Positions 1 to 6,993 of a DNA stretch of 10,060 bases are shown piece by piece. Source of the DNA: an uncultured Hyphomicrobiales bacterium (GTDB lineage Bacteria > Pseudomonadota > Alphaproteobacteria > Rhizobiales > Aestuariivirgaceae); contig CAIYXE010000027.1 in NCBI GenBank assembly GCA_903930095.1, positions 1-10,060 on the forward strand. The letters run 5' to 3'. Numbering within the stretch: the stretch's first letter is position 1; every line of letters begins with the position of its first letter. The notes beneath the pieces were generated by a model that saw nothing but the letters and a program-made list of their open reading frames with translations, was not told the DNA's origin and did no database searches. A program made the translations under genes and the position numbers.

Positions 1-255
1 CAGGTCGATGCCGTCGAACATGATGGTGCCGTCGACAATGCGGCAGCCGGGCCTCGCAAAACCCATGGCCGCCAGGCCGATCGTCGACTTGCCGGCGCCT
101 GACTCGCCGATGAGGCCCAGAACCTCGCCACGCTTCAGCGTAAGGTCCACACCCTTGACGATCGGATGCCAGACGCCATCGGAGTTGCCTTCGATCTTCA
201 GGCCGCGGATCTCGAGAAGGGTCTCGCCCTTGACGCGTTGCTTATCACTTTTCAT
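1..255 (-). CDS. Peptide-type ABC transporter ATP-binding protein, N-terminal part (runs off window)
   Basis: This is the cytoplasmic ATPase subunit that would energise the importer encoded by the preceding genes. Only the first 85 codons are inside the window and the frame is open at the edge. The Walker A (P-loop) motif GESGAGKST lies at residues 50-58, after a beta-strand region (LLEIRGLKI, then VDLTLKRGEVLGLIG) typical of DppD/OppD-type ATPases. The ATG at 255-253 overlaps the end of the upstream permease gene by 11 bases. There is no convincing Shine-Dalgarno sequence, so translation is probably coupled to the permease. Walker B, the signature motif and the C-terminal oligopeptide-transporter extension lie outside the window, so a DppD-like or fused DppD-DppF form cannot be told apart. 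The ATPase assignment is firm; the substrate is unknown. Confidence 0.93.
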   Translation of the reverse strand, partial: MKSDKQRVKGETLLEIRGLKIEGNSDGVWHPIVKGVDLTLKRGEVLGLIGESGAGKSTIGLAAMGFARPGCRIVDGTIMFDGIDL

Positions 256-1147
256 CGCGCAGCCCGCTGGTCTTGTGGAGGAACCAGTCCACCACGAAAT
301 TGATCGCAACCGTCAGCAGCGCGATGGCGATGGCCGGATAGAAGGGCGCCGGGATCCACGGGAAGCTGCGGACCGGGAAGGTGATGAGCGTCTTGCTCTC
401 GGCCACCATGGAACCCCAGTCGGCGGTGGGCGGCTGGATGCCGACACCCAGGAACGACAGGGCGGAGATGGTGAGGAAGACGAAGCAGAAGCGCAAGCCG
501 AACTCGGTAATCATCGGCGGCAGGATGTTGGGCAGCACTTCCCTGAAGATGATCCAGCTCATCCTCTCGCCGCGGAGCTTGGCGGCTTCGACATAGTCCA
601 TCACCACCACGTCCAGCGCCGTGGCGCGCGCCAGGCGGAAAACGCGGGTCGCATCGAGCAGCGCGAGGATGAAGACGAGGTTGATGATGCTCTTGCCGAA
701 GACGGCGAGCAGCATCAGCGCGAAGATCAGGACCGGGATCGCCAGGAAGGCATCGACGACGCGCGAAACGACCTGGTCGAGCCAGCCGCGCTTCAGCGCC
801 GTGAGCACCCCGAGCGTGCCGCCGATGATGAAGGACAGCAGCGTGGTGAAGAAGGCGATGCCAATCGTGTTGCGCGCACCATAGATGAGGCGCGAGAACA
901 GGTCGCGGCCGATCTGGTCGGTGCCGAGCCAGAAATCAGGGCCGGCTGGCTGGTAGGCCTTGCCCACCACCTCGGACTCGCCAAAGGGCGCGATCCATGG
1001 CGCGAAGACTGCGGCGATCACATAGATCAGGATCACGATCATGCCGAACCAGGCGCTGAGCGGTGCGGTCGCAAGCGTGCGCTTCGCATTCTCCCAGAAG
1101 GTTCGGCGGGCGCGGACGTTGCGGATGTCGGGGGCTTGCGCGGTCAT
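245..1147 (-). CDS. ABC transporter permease, DppC/OppC type
   Basis: This is an inner-membrane permease of 300 residues, the usual size for the DppC/OppC subunit of peptide/nickel-type importers. An N-terminal cytoplasmic stretch is followed by a first hydrophobic segment (about residues 34-54). The segment LGTDQIGRDLFSRLIYGAR (about 74-92) is typical of this subunit. Further membrane segments lie near 95-117, 132-150, 153-165, 215-235 and 272-290. The EAA loop that contacts the ATPase is at about 187-209 (YVEAAKLRGE followed by REVLPN), and LSFLGVGIQPPTADWG follows at 230-245. The ATG overlaps the stop of the upstream permease as ATGA, and the stop overlaps the start of the downstream ATPase, so the three genes are one transcription unit. 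It would form the translocation channel as a heterodimer with the other permease. Substrate cannot be read from the sequence. Confidence 0.95.
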   Translation of the reverse strand: MTAQAPDIRNVRARRTFWENAKRTLATAPLSAWFGMIVILIYVIAAVFAPWIAPFGESEVVGKAYQPAGPDFWLGTDQIGRDLFSRLIYGARNTIGIAFFTTLLSFIIGGTLGVLTALKRGWLDQVVSRVVDAFLAIPVLIFALMLLAVFGKSIINLVFILALLDATRVFRLARATALDVVVMDYVEAAKLRGERMSWIIFREVLPNILPPMITEFGLRFCFVFLTISALSFLGVGIQPPTADWGSMVAESKTLITFPVRSFPWIPAPFYPAIAIALLTVAINFVVDWFLHKTSGLRDEK

Positions 1148-2115
1148 TTCGGGTGCAACAGACGCGGATTGGTGATGATCGAGATGATGTCAGCCGAGAG
1201 GTTGAGCAGGATATAGGTCGCCGCGAAAATCAGCGTGCAGGCCTGCGCCACGGGCATGTTGCGGCTCGAAACTGAGTCGACCATCAGCTGGCCGATGCCG
1301 GGATAGACGAAGACAACCTCCACCACCACGACGCCGACCACGAGATAGGCAAGGTTGAAGGCGATGACGGTGGCGATCGGCGCCCAGGCATTGGGCAGCG
1401 CATGCTTGACGATGGCCTCACGCTTGGGAACGCCCTTAAGCTGCGCCATTTCCATGTAGGGGCTGGAGAGGAGGTTGATCAGCGCCGCCCTGGTCATGCG
1501 CATCATATGCGCCACGATGACGAGGGTGAGCGTGAGGGCGGGAAGTGCCGCGCGCCAAACATGCTCGAGAAACGCCGTCGAATCCGAGACGGTCGACAGC
1601 GTGGGGAACCACTTGAGCTTGAGCGCCAGGAAGAACATCAGGAGATAGGCGATGAAGAACTCGGGCGTGGCAATCGTGGTGAGCGTCACGGAGTTGACGA
1701 TCCGGTCATACCAGCTGTTGCGGTACAGCGCCGCCAGGATGCCGAGGATGAGCGACAGCGGCACCGCAACGATGGCCGTCATGATGGCGAGGAAGAAGGT
1801 GTTGTAGAGGCGGGGCGCGATCAGGTCCGTGACGCTCTGCTTGATGGAGCCGCCGAGGCCTGCATAGGAATAGCCGAAATCGCCCGTCAGCACGCCGCCG
1901 ATCCACTCCAGGTAGCGCACCGTGGCCGGCCGGTCGAGGCCGATCTCGCGGTTGAATGCGGCCACGGTTTCAGGCGTTGCGCCCTGACCGAGAATCGCTT
2001 CCGCAAATCCTCCTGGCAGCAATTCGAGGGACGAGAAGATCAAGACCGACACCACGAAAAGCGTCAGCAAACCCAGTCCCAAGCGCTGCAGTACGGTTTT
2101 CAGAACCGGATGCAT
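1144..2115 (-). CDS. ABC transporter permease, DppB/OppB type
   Basis: This is the partner inner-membrane permease, 323 residues from the chosen ATG at 2115-2113. That start has an AGGGGAG ribosome-binding sequence a few bases upstream and gives the family's usual N-terminus (MHPVLKTVLQRLGLGLLTLF), in which the first membrane segment spans about residues 10-32. The frame stays open upstream to 2229, but those 38 extra residues look non-native. Other membrane segments lie near 103-130, 150-168, 190-207, 247-272 and 292-315. The EAA loop is at about 220-244 (YMEMAQLKGVP, then KHALPNAW). The DppB hallmark VVEVVFVYPGIGQLMVDSV is at 264-282, and the cytoplasmic LGLDRPATVRYLEW-type segment is near 59-71. 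It follows a solute-binding protein gene after a 198-base spacer with two hairpins and overlaps the next permease by 4 bases. Confidence 0.95.
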   Translation of the reverse strand: MHPVLKTVLQRLGLGLLTLFVVSVLIFSSLELLPGGFAEAILGQGATPETVAAFNREIGLDRPATVRYLEWIGGVLTGDFGYSYAGLGGSIKQSVTDLIAPRLYNTFFLAIMTAIVAVPLSLILGILAALYRNSWYDRIVNSVTLTTIATPEFFIAYLLMFFLALKLKWFPTLSTVSDSTAFLEHVWRAALPALTLTLVIVAHMMRMTRAALINLLSSPYMEMAQLKGVPKREAIVKHALPNAWAPIATVIAFNLAYLVVGVVVVEVVFVYPGIGQLMVDSVSSRNMPVAQACTLIFAATYILLNLSADIISIITNPRLLHPK

Positions 2116-2187
2116 GACACTCCCCTGGAGCATCACCCGCAGCGGTGGGAACCACTCTTGCGGCGGGATCGTGCTCGCACTTTTTCT

Positions 2188-2202
2188 CCGGCCTCTCGCC
2201 GG
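2188..2202. repeat. Small GC hairpin flanked by T and A runs
   Basis: CCGGC-CTCTC-GCCGG forms a 5-bp perfect stem with a 5-base loop. On the plus strand it is preceded by TTTTTCT and followed by GCCGTTTTT, which would resemble a weak terminator for plus-strand transcription. No plus-strand gene lies upstream, and in the minus-strand transcript it is flanked by A runs instead. It lies in the leader of the permease genes, about 75 bases before the first permease start. It may be an mRNA structure; a function is not evident. Confidence 0.35.
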
Positions 2203-2257
2203 GCCGTTTTTATGACAGTAGCAGAACAAGCTGCCTGCGCTACTGCAAAATTGAAGA

Positions 2258-2289
2258 GGGGCCGGATGGCGCTGCCGCCATCCGGCCCC
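2258..2289 (-). terminator. Intercistronic hairpin after the second solute-binding protein gene
   Basis: A perfect 13-bp inverted repeat (GGGGCCGGATGGC / GCCATCCGGCCCC) with a 6-base loop lies 24 bases past the stop codon at 2314. In the minus-strand transcript it is followed by TCTTCAATTTTG, only a partial U-tract. It therefore looks like a leaky terminator or an mRNA-stabilising stem. Such stems between binding-protein and permease genes are known in other importer operons (malE-malF is the classic case), where they allow more binding protein than permease. The structure is seen directly; the degree of read-through is inference. Confidence 0.6.
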
Positions 2290-2313
2290 GGGTTAGCGGG
2301 TGTTATCCCCGGG

Positions 2314-3921
2314 TCAGGCCGTGAACCACCAACGCTCGGCGATGCGCATGCCGTCGAGTTGCCAGTTGGCCGCCACCTTGCCGTGGCCCAGGTTCTTGGC
2401 ATGGGCCTCGACGTAGGAGTTGAACAGGATGTTCACAAGTCCGCCGTCGTCATGCAGGATCTGCTGCATCTCGGCATACATGGCGGCGCGCTTGGCTTCA
2501 TCCGTCTCGGAGCGGGCGGCGACGAGCAGCTCGTTGAACTTCGGATGCTTCCAGAACGTGTCGTTCCACGCAGCATCCGCCGCATAGGCCGTGGTCATCA
2601 TCCAGTCGACCGTGGGACGGCCGCTCCAGTAGGAAGCAACGAAGGGCTTCTTGAGCCAGACATTGTCCCAGTAGCCGTCATCCGGCTCACGGATCACGTT
2701 GATGTCGATGTTGCAGGCCTTGGCGTGCTCCTTCCAGAGGATGGCGGAGTCCACCGCGCCCGCGAAGGCGGCATCTGCCACCGACAGGTCGAACGAGAGG
2801 CTCTCGAGGCCTGCCTTCTTCAGATATTCCTTGGCCTTGTCGGGGTTGTAGACGTGGCGCGGCTGCGGATCGACCGCGAACTTCACCGTGGGTGCGATCG
2901 GGTTGTCGTTGCCCACCGTGCCGTGGCCGAGGAACACCTTCGCCAGCACGTCATCGCGGTTGATCGAGTGCTTGATGGCAAGCCGGACGTTCACATCGTC
3001 GAAAGGCTTCGCCGTCACGTTCATCACGTAGATGTAATGGCCGTAGCCGGTGATCTCCTGCACGGTGACGTCGGGGTTCGACTTCAGCATGTCGAGGGTC
3101 TTCAGGTCGCAGCGGTCCATGTAGTGGATCTCGCCCGAGAGCAACGCATTGGTGCGCGCCGCCACATCCTTGATCGACAGGAACTCGACCCGGTCGAACC
3201 AGCCCTTGCCAGACTTGTAGTAGTTCTCGTTCTTGGTGAAGGTCGCGGTGACGCCCGGCTCGAACTTCTCGAGCTTGTAAGCGCCGGTGCGGTTGCCGGA
3301 TTCCCAGTCCACGGTGCCATCAGCCTTCTTCGGCATGATCGGCATGTGATAGTCGGACACGGTGTAGGGGAAATCGGCGTTGCCGCCCGAGAGTTCGAAG
3401 ACGACCGTCTCGGGGCCATCGGCCTTCATGCTGGTCACTTCCTTGAGAAGCGACTTGGCGGCCGACTTCGAGTTCTCGCCAAGGTGATGCTGCAGCGAGG
3501 CGATCACGTCATCGGCGGTCACTGTCTTGCCGTCGTGGAAGGTGATGCCCTTCCTGACCTTGAACACCCACTTCTTGGCGCCGTCGGCCGGCTCGAAGCT
3601 CTCGGCCACGTCGCCGATCACGCTGCCGTCGGCATCGATCTCGGTCAGGCTGTTCGCCAGCGTGCCCCAGAGCGCCGTGCCGGTGAACTGGTCAGGATAG
3701 GTGCCAGGGTCCATGGAGTCGGTGGTGGCGCCATGGCCCACGCCGATCTTCAAGGTGCCGCCCTTCTTCGGCTCCGAAGCATGTGCCGTCGTGAACATGC
3801 TGTTGGCAGCCGCGAGGCTGACGCCAGAGGCGAGCGCCAGCTGGGTAAATTCACGCCGCGTGATGCGGCCCTTCACGGCCTGCCTGAGCGCGGTATCAAG
3901 CTTGTTCTGGATGTCGTTCAT
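2314..3921 (-). CDS. Tat-exported ABC transporter solute-binding protein, family 5 (second of two paralogues)
   Basis: This periplasmic solute-binding protein of 535 residues belongs to the extracellular family 5 group (peptide, nickel and opine binders). The N-terminus has a twin-arginine signal: TRREFTQLAL with the Arg pair at residues 22-23, a hydrophobic stretch to about 43, and a probable cleavage site after AHA (48). The mature start PKKGGTLKIGVGHG and the conserved AESFEPADGAKKWVFKVRKG and DGKTVTADDVIASL regions are typical of the family. The start has a purine-rich ribosome-binding stretch (AGGGAGAG followed by AAGAG). It closely resembles the neighbouring gene at 4174-5769 along its whole length, so the pair arose by duplication. 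It sits directly upstream of the permeases and would capture their substrate. The ligand cannot be deduced, and a dipeptide or oligopeptide is only a guess. Confidence 0.93.
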   Translation of the reverse strand: MNDIQNKLDTALRQAVKGRITRREFTQLALASGVSLAAANSMFTTAHASEPKKGGTLKIGVGHGATTDSMDPGTYPDQFTGTALWGTLANSLTEIDADGSVIGDVAESFEPADGAKKWVFKVRKGITFHDGKTVTADDVIASLQHHLGENSKSAAKSLLKEVTSMKADGPETVVFELSGGNADFPYTVSDYHMPIMPKKADGTVDWESGNRTGAYKLEKFEPGVTATFTKNENYYKSGKGWFDRVEFLSIKDVAARTNALLSGEIHYMDRCDLKTLDMLKSNPDVTVQEITGYGHYIYVMNVTAKPFDDVNVRLAIKHSINRDDVLAKVFLGHGTVGNDNPIAPTVKFAVDPQPRHVYNPDKAKEYLKKAGLESLSFDLSVADAAFAGAVDSAILWKEHAKACNIDINVIREPDDGYWDNVWLKKPFVASYWSGRPTVDWMMTTAYAADAAWNDTFWKHPKFNELLVAARSETDEAKRAAMYAEMQQILHDDGGLVNILFNSYVEAHAKNLGHGKVAANWQLDGMRIAERWWFTA

Positions 3922-4109
3922 GTCTTCTCTTCTCTCCCTCAGCCGGGTTGGCCGGCATATGAATGGCGGTTCCGTTCATGACGGCCGCCGTCGTTGCGTG
4001 ATACGGCGCGGGCCTTGAAACTCCGCCTCCCGCAGGCGTGCCATGAATTGAATTCTCATGGCTTCGACTGGACCTGCCACCATCACATGGCCCAAAGGTT
4101 CTCATGACG
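3922..4109. other. Intergenic spacer between the two solute-binding protein genes
   Basis: This 188-base spacer presumably holds the promoter of the downstream solute-binding protein gene, since a strong terminator closes off the upstream gene. I could not pick a convincing -35/-10 pair. It holds a dyad at 4040-4062 (listed separately) and a short GCCT/AGGC hairpin at about 4025-4037. No coding sequence is apparent. Confidence 0.4.
4040..4062. promoter_or_regulatory. Operator-like dyad upstream of the second solute-binding protein gene
   Basis: GCCATGA and TCATGGC form perfect 7-base inverted arms around a 9-base AT-rich centre (ATTGAATTC). The spacing and AT-rich middle suit a dimeric regulator. 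It lies about 120 bases before the start codon at 3921, in the only spacer that could hold that gene's promoter. No regulator gene is in the window, and the same arms were not noticed before the other solute-binding protein gene. This is a sequence pattern only. Confidence 0.3.
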
Positions 4110-4140
4110 AAAAGACCCCGTCAACGCTGTTGACGGGGTC
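4110..4140 (-). terminator. Intrinsic terminator of the first solute-binding protein gene
   Basis: A perfect 12-bp stem (GACCCCGTCAAC / GTTGACGGGGTC) with a 3-base loop lies 33 bases past the stop codon at 4174. In the minus-strand transcript it is followed by TTTTCGTC. This is the clearest Rho-independent terminator in the window. It suggests that the first solute-binding protein gene is mostly transcribed on its own and that the second has its own promoter. Confidence 0.85.
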
Positions 4141-4173
4141 CGGAACCACAAATTTAAGTAATGTCAGCCTGAC

Positions 4174-5769
4174 TTAGGCCATCCACCAGCGATCATACAT
4201 GAAGCCGCCGTCATGGTCGAAGTCCGAGTTGAACTCACCATGGCCGATCTTGGTGGAGAGCGCGCCAACGTAGTTGTTGAACATCAGGTTGATCTGACCG
4301 CCGTCGTCGTGGACGAGCTGCTGGCACTCGGCATACATCGCCTGGCGCTTGGCCTCGTCCGTCTCCGCACGGGCCGCGACGAGCAGCTCGTTGAAGCGCG
4401 GGTTCTTCCAGCGCGTGTCGTTCCAGGCAGCATCAGCGGCGAGCGAGATCGACAGGAACGCATCCGCCGTGGGACGGCCGCCCCAGTAGCAGAGGCTCCA
4501 GGGCTTCTTGAGCCAGACGTTGTCCCAGTAGCTGTCGTTCGGTTCGCGCACGACGTTGATCTCGATGCCGGCGGCCTTGGCGTGTTCGGCCATCAGCAGT
4601 GCGGCGTCGACACCACCGGGGAAGGCGGCATCCGAAGCCGAGAGATCGACCTTCAGGTTCTCGAGGCCGGCCTTCTTGAGCAGCGACTTGGCCTTCTCCG
4701 GGTCATAGCTGTAGACCGGCTCGGCGTTGATCGCATACTTGAGCGAGGGCGACAGCGGGTTGTCGTTGCCGGGTGAGCCGTAGCCATAAAGGATCTTGTC
4801 GACCAGGTCCTGGCGGTTGATGGCCCACTTGATGGCCTGGCGCACTTCGACCTTGTCGAAGGGAGCCGTGTCGCAGTGCATGGGCGCTGTGTAATGCGCG
4901 AAGCCCGAGACGTTGTAGAGCTCGGTTTCCGGCGCGTTCTTCAGCAGGTCGATGGTCTTCACGTCGGCGCGGTCGATGTAGTGCACCTCGCCCGAGAGAT
5001 AGGCATTGGTGCGCGCGGCGACGTCGATGATCGAGAGAACCTCGATGCCGTCGAACCAGGTCGTGCCGAAGTAGTTGGGGTTGCGCTCGGCGATGAGCTT
5101 GACACCCGGCTCGAAGGACTTGAGCACATAGGGGCCAGCGCCGATGCCCTGCTCCCACTGGATCTTGCCGCCCTCGGAGGGGTACATCGACAGATGGTAG
5201 TCGGAGAGCAGATAGGGGAAGTCGGCGTTGCCGCCGCTCAGCTCAAACACCACCGTGTCCGGACCATCAGCCTTGACGGCCGTGACGTTCGAGAGAACGC
5301 CCTTGGCGGGAGACTTGGAGTCGGGTCCGATGTGATAGTTGATGGTGGCCACCACGTCATCGGCGGTCAGCGCCTTGCCGTTGTGGAAGGTGATGCCCTT
5401 GCGGATCTTGAAGATCCACTTCTTGGCGCCGTCAGCCGGCTCGAAGCTCTCCGCGACGTGGGGAACGACATCGTTCTTCTGGTTGATCTGGACGAGCGGC
5501 GCACCCATCACCGACTTGCCCCAGGCGAAAGTGAAGCCGTTGGACCAGGTGGAGGGATCGAGCGAGTCCGTCGTCTGGCCGTGGCCGACAGCTGACTTGA
5601 ACACGCCGCCCTTCTTGGGCTCAGCGCGGGCGGCGGTGGCGAACAGCGTCTGGGCGGCCGCCAGCGTCATGCCGGAGGCCAGCGCGAACTGGATGAAATC
5701 GCGGCGGGACAGCCGGCCGAGGCCAACGGCCTTCTGCGCGGCCTTCATCTTCATTTCGAATTCGGTCAT
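4174..5769 (-). CDS. Tat-exported ABC transporter solute-binding protein, family 5 (first of two paralogues)
   Basis: This is a periplasmic solute-binding protein of 531 residues, the same family and layout as its neighbour at 2314-3921. The twin-arginine signal is LSRRDFIQFAL (Arg pair at 22-23), followed by a hydrophobic stretch and a likely cleavage after ARA (49), just before EPKKGG. Segments shared nearly unchanged with the paralogue include VAESFEPADGAKKW, KADGPDTVVFELSGGNADFPY, NPRFNELLVAARAETDEAKR and YWDNVWLKKP. The most divergent parts are the stretch after the mature N-terminus (about 70-95) and the C-terminal tail, which may shift ligand preference. The ATG at 5769 is preceded by AAGGAG at good spacing. 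A strong terminator follows. It may feed the same permease pair as the second paralogue. The ligand is unknown. Confidence 0.93.
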   Translation of the reverse strand: MTEFEMKMKAAQKAVGLGRLSRRDFIQFALASGMTLAAAQTLFATAARAEPKKGGVFKSAVGHGQTTDSLDPSTWSNGFTFAWGKSVMGAPLVQINQKNDVVPHVAESFEPADGAKKWIFKIRKGITFHNGKALTADDVVATINYHIGPDSKSPAKGVLSNVTAVKADGPDTVVFELSGGNADFPYLLSDYHLSMYPSEGGKIQWEQGIGAGPYVLKSFEPGVKLIAERNPNYFGTTWFDGIEVLSIIDVAARTNAYLSGEVHYIDRADVKTIDLLKNAPETELYNVSGFAHYTAPMHCDTAPFDKVEVRQAIKWAINRQDLVDKILYGYGSPGNDNPLSPSLKYAINAEPVYSYDPEKAKSLLKKAGLENLKVDLSASDAAFPGGVDAALLMAEHAKAAGIEINVVREPNDSYWDNVWLKKPWSLCYWGGRPTADAFLSISLAADAAWNDTRWKNPRFNELLVAARAETDEAKRQAMYAECQQLVHDDGGQINLMFNNYVGALSTKIGHGEFNSDFDHDGGFMYDRWWMA

Positions 5770-6045
5770 GCGTCTCTCTCCTTAAGTGACCGGTCAATCA
5801 TGCGGAAGGGGCGGGCGAATGAAGCACCGGGATGGACCGCCTTTGGCCTCCCAGCCTGGATCCTCCGCCTGTCCCTGTTCCGTTCTTCTTCTGGTTGGGG
5901 CCCGGGGGCCCTTTCTCCTGAAACAGTCTTTTGAAACTGTCATGGAGCATTCACTCCGTCAATGACACTCTCATAACGCAGTGGTGAATAGAACTCACAA
6001 TTCGGACAGGTTTCGGTTCAAATGCGACAGCGGCCGGATTCCGTC
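5770..6045. other. Non-coding spacer between hslO and the transporter genes
   Basis: This 276-base spacer precedes the first solute-binding protein gene and must hold its promoter. A weak minus-strand candidate is TTGTGA (6000-5995) and TTATGA (5976-5971) with an 18-base spacer. Other structure includes a 10-base palindrome TGACCGGTCA at 5787-5796, just upstream of the ribosome-binding site. Two GGGCCC palindromes lie at 5898-5903 and 5906-5911. An ACAGT/ACTGT inverted repeat lies near 5923-5940. I see no clear terminator after hslO and no credible coding frame. Confidence 0.4.
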
Positions 6046-6993
6046 TCACCGGGCGAGTTCCGACGGCCTGACATGGTAGGTGGTTGAACAGAACTCGCAG
6101 GTGACGGCAATTTCGCCGTTTTCCACCATATCGGCCTGATCTTCTGCGGGAAACCGGGCCAGCATGCTGGTGATGCCCTCCTGCGAACAGCTGCAATAGC
6201 GCGCCAGCGGGGTGGCGGCATAGGCGGTGACGCCGTCCTCATGGTAGAGGCGGTAAAGCAGCTGCTCGGCTGAAAGCTGCGGATCCAGCAACTCATGGTC
6301 TTCCACCGTGTCCAGCAGCAGCCGCGCCTTGACCCAGTCGTCATGCTCCTGCGGGGCGGCATCATCCCCCCCGGGTGCATCGCCAGAATGGGTGGGAAGC
6401 GGGCTCTGGCCCCCCTCGCGCGGCAGGTGCTGCACCATGATGGCGCCGGCCCGCCAGCTCTCCGCCTTGCTGCCGCGCTGCATGAGCGGGCCTGCCGCCA
6501 GGCGGATTCGGGTGGGGATCTGCTCGGACTTCTCGAAATAGCCGTGGGCCGCCGCCGTCAGGTCTTCGCCGTGGAGCGGCACGATGCCCTGGTAGCGTTC
6601 CATGTCCGGCCCCTGGTCCACCGTCATCGCCAGATAGCCATTGCCCAGAAGGGCCTGCTGCGTAGGGCTTTCGAGTGCGGCCACGCGCGCGGCATCGAAG
6701 CGGGCATAGCCGCGGATGCGGCCGGGCGACACGTAGTCCGCCACGATCATGTCCACTGGCCCGTCCGTCTTGGTCTGGAGGATGAATTTGCCGTCGAACT
6801 TCAGCATGGCGCCCAGCATGGCAGTCAGCGCCACGGCTTCCGCCAGCAGGGCAGAGACGGGCGGCGGGTAATCATGGCGGTGCAGGATGTCGTCCACCGC
6901 CGCACCCAGCCGCACCAGCCTGCCGCGCACGCCAAGCGGCTTGATCTCGAAGGGAAGAACCAGGTCCTCGCCCGGCAGGTCCAGCTCCGCCAT
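6046..6993 (-). CDS. hslO: Hsp33 redox-regulated molecular chaperone
   Basis: Hsp33 is a cytoplasmic holdase chaperone that is zinc-bound and inactive when reduced, and activated by oxidative unfolding. The protein has 315 residues from the ATG at 6993. The C-terminal redox switch is intact: C267 and C269 (CSC) and C299 and C302 (CEFC) form the zinc-binding Cys-x-Cys and Cys-x-x-Cys pairs. The N-terminal domain shows the conserved DGPVDMIVADYVSPGRIRGYAR region (about 78-98) and GNGYLAMTVDQGPD (117-130). A low-complexity stretch at about 192-216 (rich in Gly, Pro, Asp) adds length relative to E. coli Hsp33. A GTG at 6996 is in frame, but the ATG is better spaced from GGGGG and forms TGATG with the argF stop. 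This implies translational coupling as the last gene of argD-argF-hslO. Confidence 0.96.
   Translation of the reverse strand: MAELDLPGEDLVLPFEIKPLGVRGRLVRLGAAVDDILHRHDYPPPVSALLAEAVALTAMLGAMLKFDGKFILQTKTDGPVDMIVADYVSPGRIRGYARFDAARVAALESPTQQALLGNGYLAMTVDQGPDMERYQGIVPLHGEDLTAAAHGYFEKSEQIPTRIRLAAGPLMQRGSKAESWRAGAIMVQHLPREGGQSPLPTHSGDAPGGDDAAPQEHDDWVKARLLLDTVEDHELLDPQLSAEQLLYRLYHEDGVTAYAATPLARYCSCSQEGITSMLARFPAEDQADMVENGEIAVTCEFCSTTYHVRPSELAR

Noticed and set aside
8..1216. A 402-codon open frame on the plus strand opposite the permease and ATPase genes
   Set aside because: The complementary strand encodes clear ABC permease and Walker A motifs. The plus-strand translation is low-complexity, rich in Arg, Glu and Asp.
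2188..2202. A plus-strand intrinsic terminator (hairpin followed by GCCGTTTTT)
   Set aside because: No plus-strand gene precedes it within the window, so it is recorded only as a hairpin of unknown role.
2116..2229. A 38-residue N-terminal extension of the DppB-type permease
   Set aside because: The ATG at 2115 has a strong AGGGGAG ribosome-binding site and starts the usual first membrane segment. The extension is charged and unlike family members.
1402..3981. An 859-codon open frame on the plus strand, opposite the permease and the second solute-binding protein gene
   Set aside because: It is antisense to two confidently assigned genes, crosses their intergenic region, and its translation is rich in Arg, His, Glu and Val with no recognisable domain. 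Long antisense frames are expected from GC-rich codon use.
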